From: Escherichia fergusonii ATCC 35469
GTDB lineage: Bacteria > Pseudomonadota > Gammaproteobacteria > Enterobacterales > Enterobacteriaceae
Direction: 5' to 3'
Assembly (NCBI RefSeq): GCF_000026225.1
Contig: NC_011743.1
Span: 1 to 55,150 of the forward strand
DNA length: 55,150 bases
A model generated the notes under the pieces. It had not been told where the DNA came from. It searched no databases and saw nothing but the letters and a program-made list of their open reading frames with translations. Shown here one piece after another: positions 1 through 8,158 of this stretch (its first letter is position 1; every line of letters begins with the position of its first letter). The position numbers and the translations under genes were made by a program.

Positions 1-245
1 AAAAACGATTCGAATATGTCTGCAGGGACGATAGAAATCTTCGTGCGGGTTGTCTCGCTGTAGCCGGCTCTGGAGAGCGACTCGGGGGAGGAGTAGTATC
101 TTCCGGCCACGGATATGATCGAGCCAGCAGTGCTCGCCGCAGTCGAGCGACAGGGCGAAGCCCCGAGTGAGCGAGGAAGCACCAGGGAACAAAACTTATA
201 AATTCTGCTTACGCTCAATGCCTGAAAAATCACCTCCCCTCGGGG
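1..245. other. Non-coding left edge of the replication region
   Basis: No convincing gene is seen here. The stretch holds GC-rich plasmid sequence with short repeats around 120-185 (gagtgagcgaggaagc type) that recur in inverted, imperfect form downstream of the iterons near 1905-1935, so the two lie on either side of the replicon. A 67-codon minus-strand reading frame from 399 down to 196 has no recognisable domain and covers the DnaA boxes, so I do not call it a gene. Confidence 0.4.
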
Positions 246-262
246 TTATCCACTTATCCACG
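246..262 (+). promoter_or_regulatory. Two overlapping DnaA-box-like sites
   Basis: TTATCCACT at 246-254 and TTATCCACG at 254-262 lie head to tail and match the DnaA box consensus TTATCCACA at eight of nine positions each. Together with the palindromic pair at 479-496 they place host DnaA binding just upstream of repB, as expected for an iteron-type theta origin. An AT-rich stretch follows at 266-310 and could be the unwinding element (inference). Confidence 0.6.
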
Positions 263-417
263 GGCATATTTTTATAAAGTACTTTTTTATTCTTTTTCTT
301 TATTTTACATCTTTTAGGGAGCCTGAAAGCCGCGTACAGTGCGGCCTGAGAGGGGGCCTGTATGGGCAACTGGTAAACATAATATGGGAAATTAATCACG
401 TATCAGTGGGTTTTGTG

Positions 418-455
418 TCAACAAGCTATGGGATACGCATCAACAAGCTATGGGA
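418..455 (-). promoter_or_regulatory. Paired iteron-like boxes upstream of repB
   Basis: The 16-mer TCAACAAGCTATGGGA occurs twice, at 418-433 and 440-455, 22 bp apart. Its reverse complement (TCCCATAGCTTGTTGA) resembles the iteron core downstream of repB, where TTTCCCATAG is followed later by GTTGA, so these look like rearranged iterons in opposite orientation. In iteron plasmids such upstream copies are where Rep represses its own promoter; that role is inferred here. Confidence 0.55.
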
Positions 456-478
456 AAGAGGTCAAGTTCAGTTCTCAA

Positions 479-496
479 TTATCCACTTGTGGATAA
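479..496. promoter_or_regulatory. Palindromic pair of DnaA-like boxes
   Basis: TTATCCACTTGTGGATAA is two DnaA-like nonamers back to back. A further GTGGATAAG follows at about 512-520. Their density between the iteron-like boxes and the repB start argues that this is regulatory or origin DNA and not the N-terminal coding part of repB, although it can be translated in frame. Confidence 0.6.
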
Positions 497-564
497 AGTG
501 CAGATTTTTCCGGTGGATAAGTATCGCGATAGCTTGCAATTTCTGTTTTCACTGTCATTATGGG

Positions 565-582
565 TGGGTAAAAATTTACCCA
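565..582. promoter_or_regulatory. Inverted repeat just before the repB start
   Basis: TGGGTAAA and TTTACCCA form 8-bp arms separated by 2 bp, ending 11 bp before the ATG at 594. The core TGGGTAAA/TTTACCC is similar to the TTTCCCA part of the iterons. It could be a Rep operator or an mRNA hairpin limiting repB translation; the sequence does not decide between them. Confidence 0.45.
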
Positions 583-593
583 TAGGCATTGAA

Positions 594-1316
594 ATGGATA
601 CTCAAGCACTCTTGCCAGCTACTAAAACGTTTAAAAAACGCGCCAGTATAAAGCAATCTAACGAATTGACCGAAGCTGCATATTACCTGCCTCTTCAGGC
701 AAAACGTGTGCTGTGGTTATGCCTCATGCAGGCCTATTTTAATGACAGCCAGGAAGATGACTCTGACGTATTGCCGCTCTTCAAAATCAGCGTTTCCGAT
801 TACGTCAAATACTTCAATGTCGCTACGTCTGTCGCCAGTCGTGATGTGAAGGCTGGGGTAAATGCTCTGGGCGAATCAACGGTTACCTTTTATCCAAAAG
901 AAGGTGAGTTTGAAGAAGTTAAACGTCCGTGGCTGGCTGAAGCAGGAATGAAGCGAGGCCGGGGTTCCTGGCAGATTGAATTTAACTACAAGGTCATGCC
1001 ATTCCTGGTCGGCTTAACCTCCCAGTTCACTACCTATTCTCTCTATGACTGTGGCCAGCTTAATAGTGTTCGTGTCATCCGGCTTTATGAAAGCCTGTGT
1101 CAGTTCCGGAGCACTGGTGTCTGGATCACCACACATGACTGGTTATGTGAAAGGTTTATGCTCCCTGCCTCGCAGAAAAACAATATTGCTGAAATGAAGC
1201 GTACCTTCCTGGAACCTGCTCTGAAGAAAATTAATGAGAAGACGCCATTAAAGGTAACATATACCACTGAAGAAGATGGTCGCTTGCTGTTTAATTTTCT
1301 TGATAAAAAACAATAG
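594..1316 (+). CDS. repB: RepB replication initiator, IncR-like
   Basis: Initiator of the Rep_3 (winged-helix) family, which binds iterons and opens the origin. The protein from ATG 594 has 240 residues, beginning MDTQALLPATKTFKKR and followed by the family block SNELTEAAYYLPLQAKRVLWLCLMQ. The second winged-helix region (about residues 145-230) contains TSQFTTYSLYD and VIRLYESL, then a helix rich in Lys/Arg. The frame is open back to 450, but that extension runs through DnaA boxes and iteron-like boxes, and no good ribosome site precedes either start, so 594 is preferred with moderate certainty. The gene is followed directly by 13 iterons and by parAB, the gene order of IncR plasmids. The same region of a second Rep protein (8174-8476) is homologous to its C-terminal third. 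Confidence 0.85.
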   Translation: MDTQALLPATKTFKKRASIKQSNELTEAAYYLPLQAKRVLWLCLMQAYFNDSQEDDSDVLPLFKISVSDYVKYFNVATSVASRDVKAGVNALGESTVTFYPKEGEFEEVKRPWLAEAGMKRGRGSWQIEFNYKVMPFLVGLTSQFTTYSLYDCGQLNSVRVIRLYESLCQFRSTGVWITTHDWLCERFMLPASQKNNIAEMKRTFLEPALKKINEKTPLKVTYTTEEDGRLLFNFLDKKQ

Positions 1317-1406
1317 TCTGTAATTTTTATTTCCTCCCCCCTTAGTTTGTTGCTGACATATGGGGGGATACTGAACTTGCTGTGTTTCCCATAGTGCTTG
1401 CCTAAC

Positions 1407-1854
1407 TTGACCTGTTTCCCGCAATCGCGGCTGTCTGCGGAGTTGACCTGTTTCCCACAGTCCCGGTCGTCTGCAAAGTTGACCTGTTTCCCACAGTCCC
1501 GGTCGTCTGCAAAGTTGACCTGTTTCCCACAGTCCGGGCCGTACGCGGAGTTGACCTGTTTCCCACACTCCCGACCGTCCGAGAAGTTGACCTGTTTCCC
1601 ATAGTCCGGGCCGTCCGAGAAGCTGACCTGTTTCCCTTAGTCCGGGCCGTCTGCAAAGTTGACCTGTTTCCCACAGTCCCGGCCGCCCGCGAAGTTGACC
1701 TGTTTCCCATAATCCGGGCCGTCCGCGAAGTTGACCTGTTCCCCACACTCCCGGCCGCCCGTGAAGTTGACCTGTTTCCCATAGTCCGGGCCGTCCGCGA
1801 AGTTGACCTGTTTCCCATAGTCCGGAGCGTCCATTAAAGTTGACCTGTTTCCCA
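1407..1854 (+). repeat. Iterons of the RepB origin (13 copies)
   Basis: Thirteen copies of a unit starting TTGACCTGTTTCCC begin at 1407, 1443, 1479, 1515, 1551, 1587, 1623, 1659, 1695, 1731, 1767, 1803 and 1840. The period is 36 bp throughout except the last step, which is 37. The copy at 1623 starts CTGACC. A degenerate fourteenth copy (ttgctgtgtttccc) lies just before the array at about 1376. The outer half of each unit varies (for example CCGGGCCGTCCGCGAAG), while the core is nearly invariant. These are the expected RepB binding sites and copy-number or incompatibility determinant. Open frames across the array on both strands are artefacts of the periodicity. Confidence 0.93.
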
Positions 1855-2201
1855 CAGAGGATGGAAAACTCTTCTTGTGCTGAGCGTAAGAGCTATCTGC
1901 CGGAACGGTTCCTCTTCGCTTCCTCGCCAGTTCGCTCGCTACGCTCGGTTACATGGCTGCGGCGAGCGCTGATACATAAGGCTCAGCATTGCACTGGTCG
2001 TAACTAAAATCAGAATCCTTCTGAATGACTCTCCTGTCTTGCAAGTTGAATACCTTTCTCAAAGCCCTTTTGTATGAGTTGCTGTTGATGGTCAAAAGTG
2101 CGTCTGCGTGTTGCTGCAGTGTGATTTAGTAGCACGCCCGTCGAGCTTCATCCCCCTTCTGTTGAGAGCGAAATCAAAACAATATGATTTTTTTCTTGCA
2201 A
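1855..2201. other. Non-coding stretch between iterons and parA
   Basis: No gene is supported. It contains inverted copies of the plasmid repeat seen at the left edge (cttcgcttcctcgccagttcgctcgc, around 1915-1940) and an AT-rich run just before the parA operator. It probably carries the rest of the origin and the parA promoter. Confidence 0.4.
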
Positions 2202-2239
2202 CATGACACTTTTTGTTCAAAATGACAAAAAACGTCATG
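2202..2239. promoter_or_regulatory. parA operator, long inverted repeat
   Basis: An imperfect palindrome of 38 bp: left arm CATGACACTTTTTGT, right arm ACAAAAAACGTCATG, ending 9 bp before the parA ATG. P1/P7-type ParA proteins carry an N-terminal DNA-binding region and repress their own operon at such a repeat, so this is the likely ParA binding site (family knowledge plus position). Confidence 0.7.
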
Positions 2240-2248
2240 AGGTGATAA

Positions 2249-3454
2249 ATGGACAATATTGAGCAGTTACGGAAAGTCGCTACACGTGCAGGTAAGCTTC
2301 TGACATCTTTGAGCGAAAGTATCCGACAGCAAAAAGAGGAATTGAAGCTTACCGAGTTCTATCAGGAATACAGCAAAGCCGCTCTGTATAAGCTGCCTAA
2401 GCTCAGTAAAGGCAGTGTTGAGTATGCTGTGTCCGAAATGGAAGCCGGTGGCTACATTTTTAAAAAGAAACCTTCTGGTAATACGATGAAATACGCGATG
2501 ACGATTCAGAATGTCATCGATCTGTATAACCATCGTAAAGTACCGAAGTACAGGGATCGCTTCGATAAAGCCTTTACGATTTTTGTATGTAATCTTAAAG
2601 GTGGTGGTTCCAAGACAGTTTCTACCGCTTCATTATCACATGCTTTTCGAGCTCATCCTCAGCTTCTGTTCGAAGACCTGCGTATTCTGGCCATCGATTT
2701 CGATCCGCAGGCATCTCTGACAATGTTCCTGAGCCATGAGAATTCAGTGGGCTTGGTTGAAAATACGGCTGCTCAGGCCATGCTCCAGAACGTGTCTCGT
2801 GAAGAATTACTTTCCGATTTTATAGTACCGTCTATTATCCCTGGTGTTGATGTAATCCCCGCTTCCATTGACGATGCATTCCTTGCTGAAGGCTGGAAGG
2901 GATTGTGTGAAGAACATCTGCCAGGGAAAAATATTCATGCGGTGCTTAAAGAGAACATTATCGACAAGCTCCAGCATGACTACGACTTTATTTTCCTTGA
3001 TAGTGGTCCTCACCTTGATGCGTTCCTGAAAAACTGCATTGGGGCGGCAGACCTGATGTTGACCCCTCTTCCACCGGCGACGGTTGATTTTCATTCTTCC
3101 CTGAAGTTTGTGGCCAGCCTCCCTGCCCTCATAGATTCCATCGAAATGGATGGGCACACCTGCAATCTCATCGGTAATGTCGGCTTCATGTCCAAGATCC
3201 TGAACAAGTCTGATCACAAAATTTGCCATAGTCAGGCCAAAGAGGTTTTCGGTGCCGATATGCTAGACATGGTTCTGCCAAGACTGGATGGTTTCGAACG
3301 TTGTGGGGAGACTTTTGACACAGTTATTTCAGCAAATCCAGCAACCTATGATGGAAGTACAGAGGCACTAAAAAGCGCAAAATCAGCAGCGGAAGACTTT
3401 GCGAAGGCAGTCTTTGATCGCATCGAGTTCATTCGTACTAACGGAGGTATGTGA
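2249..3454 (+). CDS. parA: ParA partition ATPase, P1 type
   Basis: Type Ia partition ATPase of 401 residues. The first 100 or so residues form the extra N-terminal DNA-binding region typical of P1-like ParA, absent from short ParA proteins. The deviant Walker A motif KGGGSKT sits at residues 117-123 with both lysines, and the Walker A' segment LRILAIDFDPQASLT follows. ParA-ATP coats the nucleoid and moves ParB-parS complexes apart; ParA-ADP represses the operon. The start ATG is preceded by GAGGTG. Its stop overlaps the parB start by one base (TGATG), showing translational coupling. A complete parS site lies just past parB, so the cassette looks functional. Confidence 0.95.
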   Translation: MDNIEQLRKVATRAGKLLTSLSESIRQQKEELKLTEFYQEYSKAALYKLPKLSKGSVEYAVSEMEAGGYIFKKKPSGNTMKYAMTIQNVIDLYNHRKVPKYRDRFDKAFTIFVCNLKGGGSKTVSTASLSHAFRAHPQLLFEDLRILAIDFDPQASLTMFLSHENSVGLVENTAAQAMLQNVSREELLSDFIVPSIIPGVDVIPASIDDAFLAEGWKGLCEEHLPGKNIHAVLKENIIDKLQHDYDFIFLDSGPHLDAFLKNCIGAADLMLTPLPPATVDFHSSLKFVASLPALIDSIEMDGHTCNLIGNVGFMSKILNKSDHKICHSQAKEVFGADMLDMVLPRLDGFERCGETFDTVISANPATYDGSTEALKSAKSAAEDFAKAVFDRIEFIRTNGGM

Positions 3455-4428
3455 TGTCGAATGAGAAAAGAAAAACCATCGGCAGACAGTTAAATACTCA
3501 GGCGTCAATGCTCGAAATGGCTGACACCGGTAGAAGTCAGGTATTTACCTTAAAAACCGGCAGGAAGGTAACGTTCAGGTTTGTTCGGGTGCCTGCATCT
3601 GAAGTTGAAAGTAAGACCTTCGTAAACCAGGAAAACAATGGAAGAGATCAACTTGCACTGACCAGGGAGTCTCTGAAATCCATTATCCAGACGATTAAGT
3701 TTCAGCAGTTCTTTCCCTGTATTGGTATTAAGCAAAGTGAAAGGATTGAGATACTGGATGGTTCAAGACGGCGAGCCTCAGCAATTTTTGTCCGTACAGG
3801 CCTTGATGTAATGGTTACCGAAGAACATTTATCAGCTGATGAAGCTCGCCAACTGGCTAAAGATATCCAGACAGCTAAAGAACATAATCTTCGGGAGATT
3901 GGTCTGAGATTGATCGCTCTTAAAGAGTCCGGATTTAATCAAAAGGAAATTGCTGAACTGGAGGGATTATCTCAGGCTAAAGTTACCAGGGCGCTGCAGG
4001 CGGCGGCCGTACCGCAAGACTTAATTTCTCTGTTCCCGGTTCAGTCGGAGCTATCGTTTAGTGATTATAAACTTCTTTTAGAAGTTAATGAAAAACTCGG
4101 TGAAAAGGGATTAACGCCTGAAGAACTCATTCAGTCTGTATCAGCTCAGCTCGATGCAATTTTGAGTGATGGCGAGCGACCAGAAGACGAACAGAAAGCC
4201 AGTATTCTGAAGCTGATTTCTCAGGCATCTCAGGCATTGATAGATCCATCTCCCAAGGAAAAGTCAGTGGTTTCCCCACTCTGGTCTTTTGAAGAAAAGG
4301 ACAAGTTCGCGCGTAAGCGTGTGAAAGGGCGCACGCTGACTTATGAGTTTAGCCGTATGTCAAAAGTGATTCAGGATGAACTGGACAAGGCTATCAACGA
4401 AGTCCTTGACAGAAATTTGAGTCAATAA
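3454..4428 (+). CDS. parB: ParB centromere-binding protein, P1 type
   Basis: Partition protein of 324 residues that binds parS and activates ParA. ATG 3454 is chosen because GGAGG lies 6 bases upstream and the ATG overlaps the parA stop; an in-frame GTG at 3451 is less likely. The conserved ParB/Spo0J-like region (LALTRESLKSIIQTI, DGSRRRASAI) is followed by a helix-turn-helix segment (FNQKEIAELEGLSQAKVTRALQ, about residues 149-171). The C-terminal region resembles the P1 ParB dimer domain that reads the hexamer boxes of parS. It is the second gene of the parAB operon. Confidence 0.93.
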   Translation: MSNEKRKTIGRQLNTQASMLEMADTGRSQVFTLKTGRKVTFRFVRVPASEVESKTFVNQENNGRDQLALTRESLKSIIQTIKFQQFFPCIGIKQSERIEILDGSRRRASAIFVRTGLDVMVTEEHLSADEARQLAKDIQTAKEHNLREIGLRLIALKESGFNQKEIAELEGLSQAKVTRALQAAAVPQDLISLFPVQSELSFSDYKLLLEVNEKLGEKGLTPEELIQSVSAQLDAILSDGERPEDEQKASILKLISQASQALIDPSPKEKSVVSPLWSFEEKDKFARKRVKGRTLTYEFSRMSKVIQDELDKAINEVLDRNLSQ

Positions 4429-4430
4429 TT

Positions 4431-4513
4431 TCGCCATGGCGATTTCACATCTAACTTATTGTAATTAGGCAGTTTAGGTTGAGAATTTCACGGTGAAATC
4501 GCCATGGTTTCAC
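4431..4513. other. parS: parS centromere, P1-like, two arms
   Basis: The left arm at 4431-4448 contains TCGCCA, its complement TGGCGA and ATTTCAC. The right arm at 4485-4513 contains ATTTCAC, GTGAAAT, TCGCCA and a further TTTCAC. These are the hexamer (TCGCCA) and heptamer (ATTTCAC) box sequences known from P1 parS, arranged as inverted arms around an AT-rich spacer of about 36 bp, the place where IHF bends P1 parS. Position directly after parB agrees. The right arm overlaps the last codon of umuC by a few bases. Confidence 0.85.
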
Positions 4514-5781
4514 GCCAGTTTCGCTGCAGGAATATCTGACCATCGTGTCGTATAAGCAGGAGAAAGCATCTCCCGTTTCATCTGCCATTCCGGGGCCATA
4601 CCCCGCCCCGCAAACCATACTTTACCCAGCCCTGAGTTGTTGATCCCGTCCAGAACCCTCATCAGCTCAGCACTGTGAGGGCGTGGCGGGCGTTCGTCGA
4701 ACAGTTGCAGCTGCGAAACTCCGGAGCCGGTGAAGTCATTCAGCATAACTCCGGCTTTGGCATACCGGTGCCCATCCCTCCAGATACGCTCCAGAGCCGT
4801 TGTAGCGGCTGCAATGATGTCCCTGGTGTCCTGAGTGGGTGTAAGAAGTTTTTCCGTAGCCACGTTGCCGTAGTAAGGCTCTTTAATGGCGAACGGAGAC
4901 GTTTTGATGAAAACGGAAATATGCCGGCAATACTGGTGCTCTTTACGCAGTTTTTCAGAGGCCCGCTCTGCGTGCTGACAGATAGCCTGACGGAGTGACT
5001 CGTACTCCGTGATCTTCACGCCAAAACTGCGGCTGCAGACAATTTGCTGTTTCGTCGGAGGGGCTTCCTCAAGCGAAAGGCAGCTTTCCCCGTTCAGTTC
5101 CCGTACCGTTCGCTCAAGGACGACAGAAAAATTTTTGCGGATGAAGGCCGGGTTCGTCAGAGCCAGATCGAGCGCGGTTTTTATGCCCAGCACATTTAGC
5201 TTGCGTGCAATACGGTTACCCACCCCCCAGATTTCTTCAACCGGCTGCAGTGAAAGCAGTTTCCGCGTCCTTTGCGGATTTCCCCTGGTCAGAGCGAGTA
5301 CGCCATGAAACTGTTTCCACTCTTTTGAGGCCCACTGGGCTGATTTTGCGAGGGTTTTCGTTGGTCCGGCGCCCACGCCAATGGTCAGGCGGGTACAGTC
5401 ATACACCTGCTGACGCAGCTGCCGGGCGAAGTCCTCAAGCCCCATACAGTGCTCCACGCTGGTCAGGTCGAGGAACATCTCATCAATTGAATACTGTTCC
5501 ACCCTGGGGGCCAGTTCCTCCAGGCAGTTCATCACGCGCGCCGATATCGAGGCGTAAAGTTCATAATTACTTGAAAACGCATATATTTTTTCCGGGTATC
5601 TTTCGTTTTTTATCTGAAACCACGGAGTTCCCATTTTGATCCAGGGCTTCGCCTCGGCACTGCGAGCGATTACATTCCCGTCGTTGTTGCTCAGGACGAC
5701 TATCGGCTTTCCTTTCAAATCCGGGCGGAAAACACGTTCACAGCTGGCATAGAAGCTGTTCACATCGGCCAGGGCAAACAT
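4510..5781 (-). CDS. umuC: UmuC-type Y-family DNA polymerase V subunit
   Basis: Catalytic subunit of an error-prone translesion polymerase, 423 residues, the usual UmuC length. Metal-binding residues are visible: D6 in MFALADVNSFYASCE and D100-E101 in YSIDE. The HhH region lies around VEEIWGVGNRIARKL. Near the C terminus QLQLFDE matches the QLxLF beta-clamp binding motif. With UmuD' it copies past DNA damage during the SOS response and raises mutation rate. Its ATG overlaps the umuD stop by one base, so the pair is one operon, transcribed from the LexA-controlled promoter near 6238. It is a standard member of IncR backbones. Confidence 0.95.
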   Translation of the reverse strand: MFALADVNSFYASCERVFRPDLKGKPIVVLSNNDGNVIARSAEAKPWIKMGTPWFQIKNERYPEKIYAFSSNYELYASISARVMNCLEELAPRVEQYSIDEMFLDLTSVEHCMGLEDFARQLRQQVYDCTRLTIGVGAGPTKTLAKSAQWASKEWKQFHGVLALTRGNPQRTRKLLSLQPVEEIWGVGNRIARKLNVLGIKTALDLALTNPAFIRKNFSVVLERTVRELNGESCLSLEEAPPTKQQIVCSRSFGVKITEYESLRQAICQHAERASEKLRKEHQYCRHISVFIKTSPFAIKEPYYGNVATEKLLTPTQDTRDIIAAATTALERIWRDGHRYAKAGVMLNDFTGSGVSQLQLFDERPPRPHSAELMRVLDGINNSGLGKVWFAGRGMAPEWQMKREMLSPAYTTRWSDIPAAKLA

Positions 5782-6212
5782 CAGTACATCTCCCTCGGGC
5801 GGTGGATGATATGCGTGACGACGCCAAAGATATCCAGCTCGTCGGGATCAGGATAAATCGGCGACCAGGAGGCATTCATGGGCTGCAGCGTCAGTCGCGG
5901 CGTCAGCAGAAGCCGTTTCACCGTAAACTCCCCCTGCATGCTGGCGACAACGATATCGCCGTGCCGCGGCTTTTCAGCACTGTCCACAACCAGCAGATCG
6001 CCATTGTACAGACTGCCGTCGGCCATGCTGTCTCCGCTGGCACGCAGGTAGTACGTCGCGCTCGGATGCCGTATGCAGTAATCATGGAGATCCAGATCGG
6101 ACTCGACATAGTCAGCAGCAGGGCTGGGAAAACCGCAGCTGGCCAGATCGGCAAACAATGGATGGGCCTGTGGCGGGAGTTCTTTCCCGGTGCTGAAAAG
6201 TTGTAGTTTCAT
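5781..6212 (-). CDS. umuD: UmuD-type SOS mutagenesis protein
   Basis: S24/LexA-like self-cleaving subunit of DNA polymerase V, 143 residues from ATG 6212 (AGGAGG-like ribosome site just upstream). The cleavage site Cys26-Gly27 (in LASCGFPSPA) and the Ser62/Lys99 dyad (ASGDSM and FTVKRL) are present, so RecA-stimulated conversion to UmuD' should work. The frame is open further upstream, but that extension runs through the LexA box and the group II intron and is not coding. It is the first gene of the umuDC operon. Confidence 0.95.
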   Translation of the reverse strand: MKLQLFSTGKELPPQAHPLFADLASCGFPSPAADYVESDLDLHDYCIRHPSATYYLRASGDSMADGSLYNGDLLVVDSAEKPRHGDIVVASMQGEFTVKRLLLTPRLTLQPMNASWSPIYPDPDELDIFGVVTHIIHRPREMY

Positions 6213-6237
6213 CTTTCCTCCTGACACTCTAATTTTA

Positions 6238-6253
6238 CTGGTTATACATACAG
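6238..6253 (-). promoter_or_regulatory. LexA (SOS) box of umuDC
   Basis: CTGGTTATACATACAG fits CTG-N10-CAG with the AT-rich alternating centre of strong LexA operators. It lies 25 bp upstream of the umuD start, where LexA blocks the umuDC promoter until DNA damage. The last G coincides with the first base of the group II intron, so the intron sits exactly at the edge of the operator. Confidence 0.8.
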
Positions 6254-7367
6254 TGTTCGCCGGGAGACCGGTAGAGATCAAGGGGTGAAAGTCCCCGACC
6301 ATTGAAGGACCAGCAATCCACAAGGTCCCCGAGTCATGCGTTGCATACCGCGAGGTATGGGGCGAAGCGTTGACAGGGGTGTTGACAGGCCAGCCATTGA
6401 GCCACGAAATGTATATTAAATTACCGGGTGCCGACGTTGTACTGTTAACGGAAGGCAACATCATAGGGTGCGATACTGCGAGTGCCACATGGACCCGGCG
6501 GGGTCTGAGACCGGAGCGTAATCAGGCTCATACGTAAGTGGCTCACAGCCGGGACGTTGGAGGAGGGTCAATGGCGAGCAACGGAGGAAGGCACCCCACA
6601 GGGTGCGGTCATCTCACCGCTGCTGGCAAACATATACCTCCACTACGTCTTCGATCTGTGGGCGCATCAGTGGCGACGTCGCTATGCCACAGGCAATGTG
6701 GTAATGGTCAGATACGCCGATGACATCGTCATCGGGTTCGACAAACGATACGATGCCCGGCGCTTCCGTATAGCCATGCAGCGCAGACTGAGGGAGTTCG
6801 GACTCACGGTTCACCCGGAGAAAACCCGTCTGATGGAGTTCGGCCGCTTCGCTGCCGAAAACCGTGCCATCAGGGGAAAAGGCAAACCAGAAACGTTCAA
6901 CTTCCTCGGGTTCACGCACATCAGCGGGAAAGATCGCAACGGCAGGTTCATGCTGATACGAAAGACCCGCCGGGATCGGATGACGGCAACTCTGAAAGCC
7001 ATCAAAGACGGTCTGCGAAGGCGCTGGCATTACTCAATCCCCGAACAGGGAAAATGGCTCAGGAGAGTGGTTCAGGGATACCTGAACTATCACTCGGTAC
7101 CGGGCAACTTCCCCACCATGCAGAAGTTCAGGACACACGTAACAAACCTCTGGCGCCGGGCGCTCAGGCGCAGGAGCCAGAAGGATGATACGACCTGGAC
7201 GAAAGCAAACAAACTGGCAGCCGCATGGCTACCAAGGGTTCGGGTTCTTCATCCATGGCCTGTGGAGCGGTTCACCGCCAGACACCCGAGGCAGGAGCCC
7301 GGTGCGTAAATCGCGCACGCCGGGATCTGTGCGGGGGGTATCCGGTAACGGGTATCCCTACCGCGAC
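6253..7367 (+). mobile_element. Group II intron remnant, internally deleted
   Basis: The 5' end begins GTGTTCGCCGGGAG, followed by a structured domain I-like region. The 3' end has a domain V candidate at 7295-7327 (GAGCCCGGTGCG pairing with CGCACGCCGGGATC) and a domain VI-like hairpin ending near 7367. Between them only the C-terminal part of the reverse transcriptase remains, so much of the ribozyme and the N-terminal RT coding part is lost; the junction is near 6510-6535. The intron is the retA region of IncR backbones. Ends are inferred from motifs and may be off by a few bases. Confidence 0.7.
6530..7309 (+). pseudogene. retA: Group II intron reverse transcriptase/maturase, 5'-truncated
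   Basis: The reading frame starts in mid-protein with RKWLTAGTLEEGQWRATEEG. It contains the RT block TPQGAVISPLLANIYLHYVFDLW, the catalytic YADD in MVRYADDIVIGF, and the maturase (domain X) region with WHYSIPEQGKWLRRVVQGYLNYHSVPGN. Full-length proteins have about 400-500 residues; only about 255 remain, and no natural start codon or ribosome site precedes them. The fingers part of the RT is missing, so it should be inactive. Frame and motifs after the junction are undamaged. Confidence 0.85.
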
Positions 7368-7460
7368 ATATTTAACAGCGTGACGATAATCCAGATCGCC
7401 TGCCGGATAATGGTGCCAACTTACTGATTTAGTGTACGATGGTGTCTTTGAGGTGCTCCA

Positions 7461-7736
7461 GTGGCTTCCATCTCCATCAGTTGTCCCTCCTGCTCAGCTA
7501 CTGAAGGCGTGGTGCGTAACGGTAAAAGTACTGCCGGACATCAGCGCTATCTCTGCTCTCACTGCCGTAAAACATGGCAGCTACAGTTCACTTACACCGC
7601 CTCTCAGCCCGGTACGCACCAGAAAATCATTGATATGGCCATGAATGGCGTTGGATGCCGGGCAACCGCCCGCATTATGGGCGTTGGCCTCAACACGATT
7701 TTACGTCACTTAAAAAACTCAGACCGCAGTCGGTAA
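7461..7736 (+). CDS. insA: IS1 InsA repressor/frameshift upstream protein
   Basis: 91-residue InsA with the N-terminal zinc finger (CPSCSATEGVVRNGKS then CSHCRK) and a helix-turn-helix. Alone it binds the IS1 ends and represses transposition. The A6C run at 7712-7718, near the end of the gene, is the known -1 frameshift site that gives the InsAB' transposase. It diverges slightly from the commonest IS1 copies but is intact. Confidence 0.92.
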   Translation: MASISISCPSCSATEGVVRNGKSTAGHQRYLCSHCRKTWQLQFTYTASQPGTHQKIIDMAMNGVGCRATARIMGVGLNTILRHLKNSDRSR

Positions 7737-8158
7737 CCTCACGCATACAACCGGGCAGTGACGTCATTGTCTGCGCGGAAATGGACGAACAGTGGGGCTA
7801 CGTCGGGGCTAAATCACGTCAGCGCTGGTTATTTTACGCCTATGGCAGGATGTGCAGGACGGTGGTGGCACGCGTCTTTGGTGAGCGTACTCTGGCCACG
7901 CTGGAGCGTCTTCCGGGCCTGCTGTCGGCCTTTGAGGTCGTGGTATGGATGACGGATGGCTGGCCGCTTTATGAATCCCGCCTGAAGGGAGAACTGCACG
8001 TTATCAGCAAGCGATATACGCAGCGAATTGAGCGGCATAACCAGAATCTGAGGCAGCATCTGGCAAGGCTGGGCAGGAAGTCACTGTCGTTCTCAAAATC
8101 GGTGGCGCTGCATGACAAAGTCATCGGGCATTATCTGAACATAAAACACTATCAGTAA
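7655..8158 (+). CDS. insB: IS1 InsB', DDE transposase part
   Basis: Second reading frame of IS1 (167 residues), translated as the C-terminal part of the InsAB' fusion after -1 slippage at 7712-7718. It carries the catalytic DDE domain: AEMDEQWGYVGAKSRQRW holds the first Asp and WMTDGWPLYESRLKG the second; the Glu follows in the ERHNQNLRQHLARLGRKSLSFSKS region. No disruption is seen, so this IS1 may be active. Confidence 0.9.
   Translation: MPGNRPHYGRWPQHDFTSLKKLRPQSVTSRIQPGSDVIVCAEMDEQWGYVGAKSRQRWLFYAYGRMCRTVVARVFGERTLATLERLPGLLSAFEVVVWMTDGWPLYESRLKGELHVISKRYTQRIERHNQNLRQHLARLGRKSLSFSKSVALHDKVIGHYLNIKHYQ

Noticed and set aside
1248..1855. Several long open frames on both strands with repeated TGNRSTS/ETGQL-type residues
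   Set aside because: They are caused by the 36-bp iterons, whose length is a multiple of three, so every copy is read in the same frame. No ribosome sites and no protein-like composition.
4675..5639. Plus-strand open frames opposite umuC
   Set aside because: No ribosome sites or domains; the umuC reading frame on the other strand is complete.
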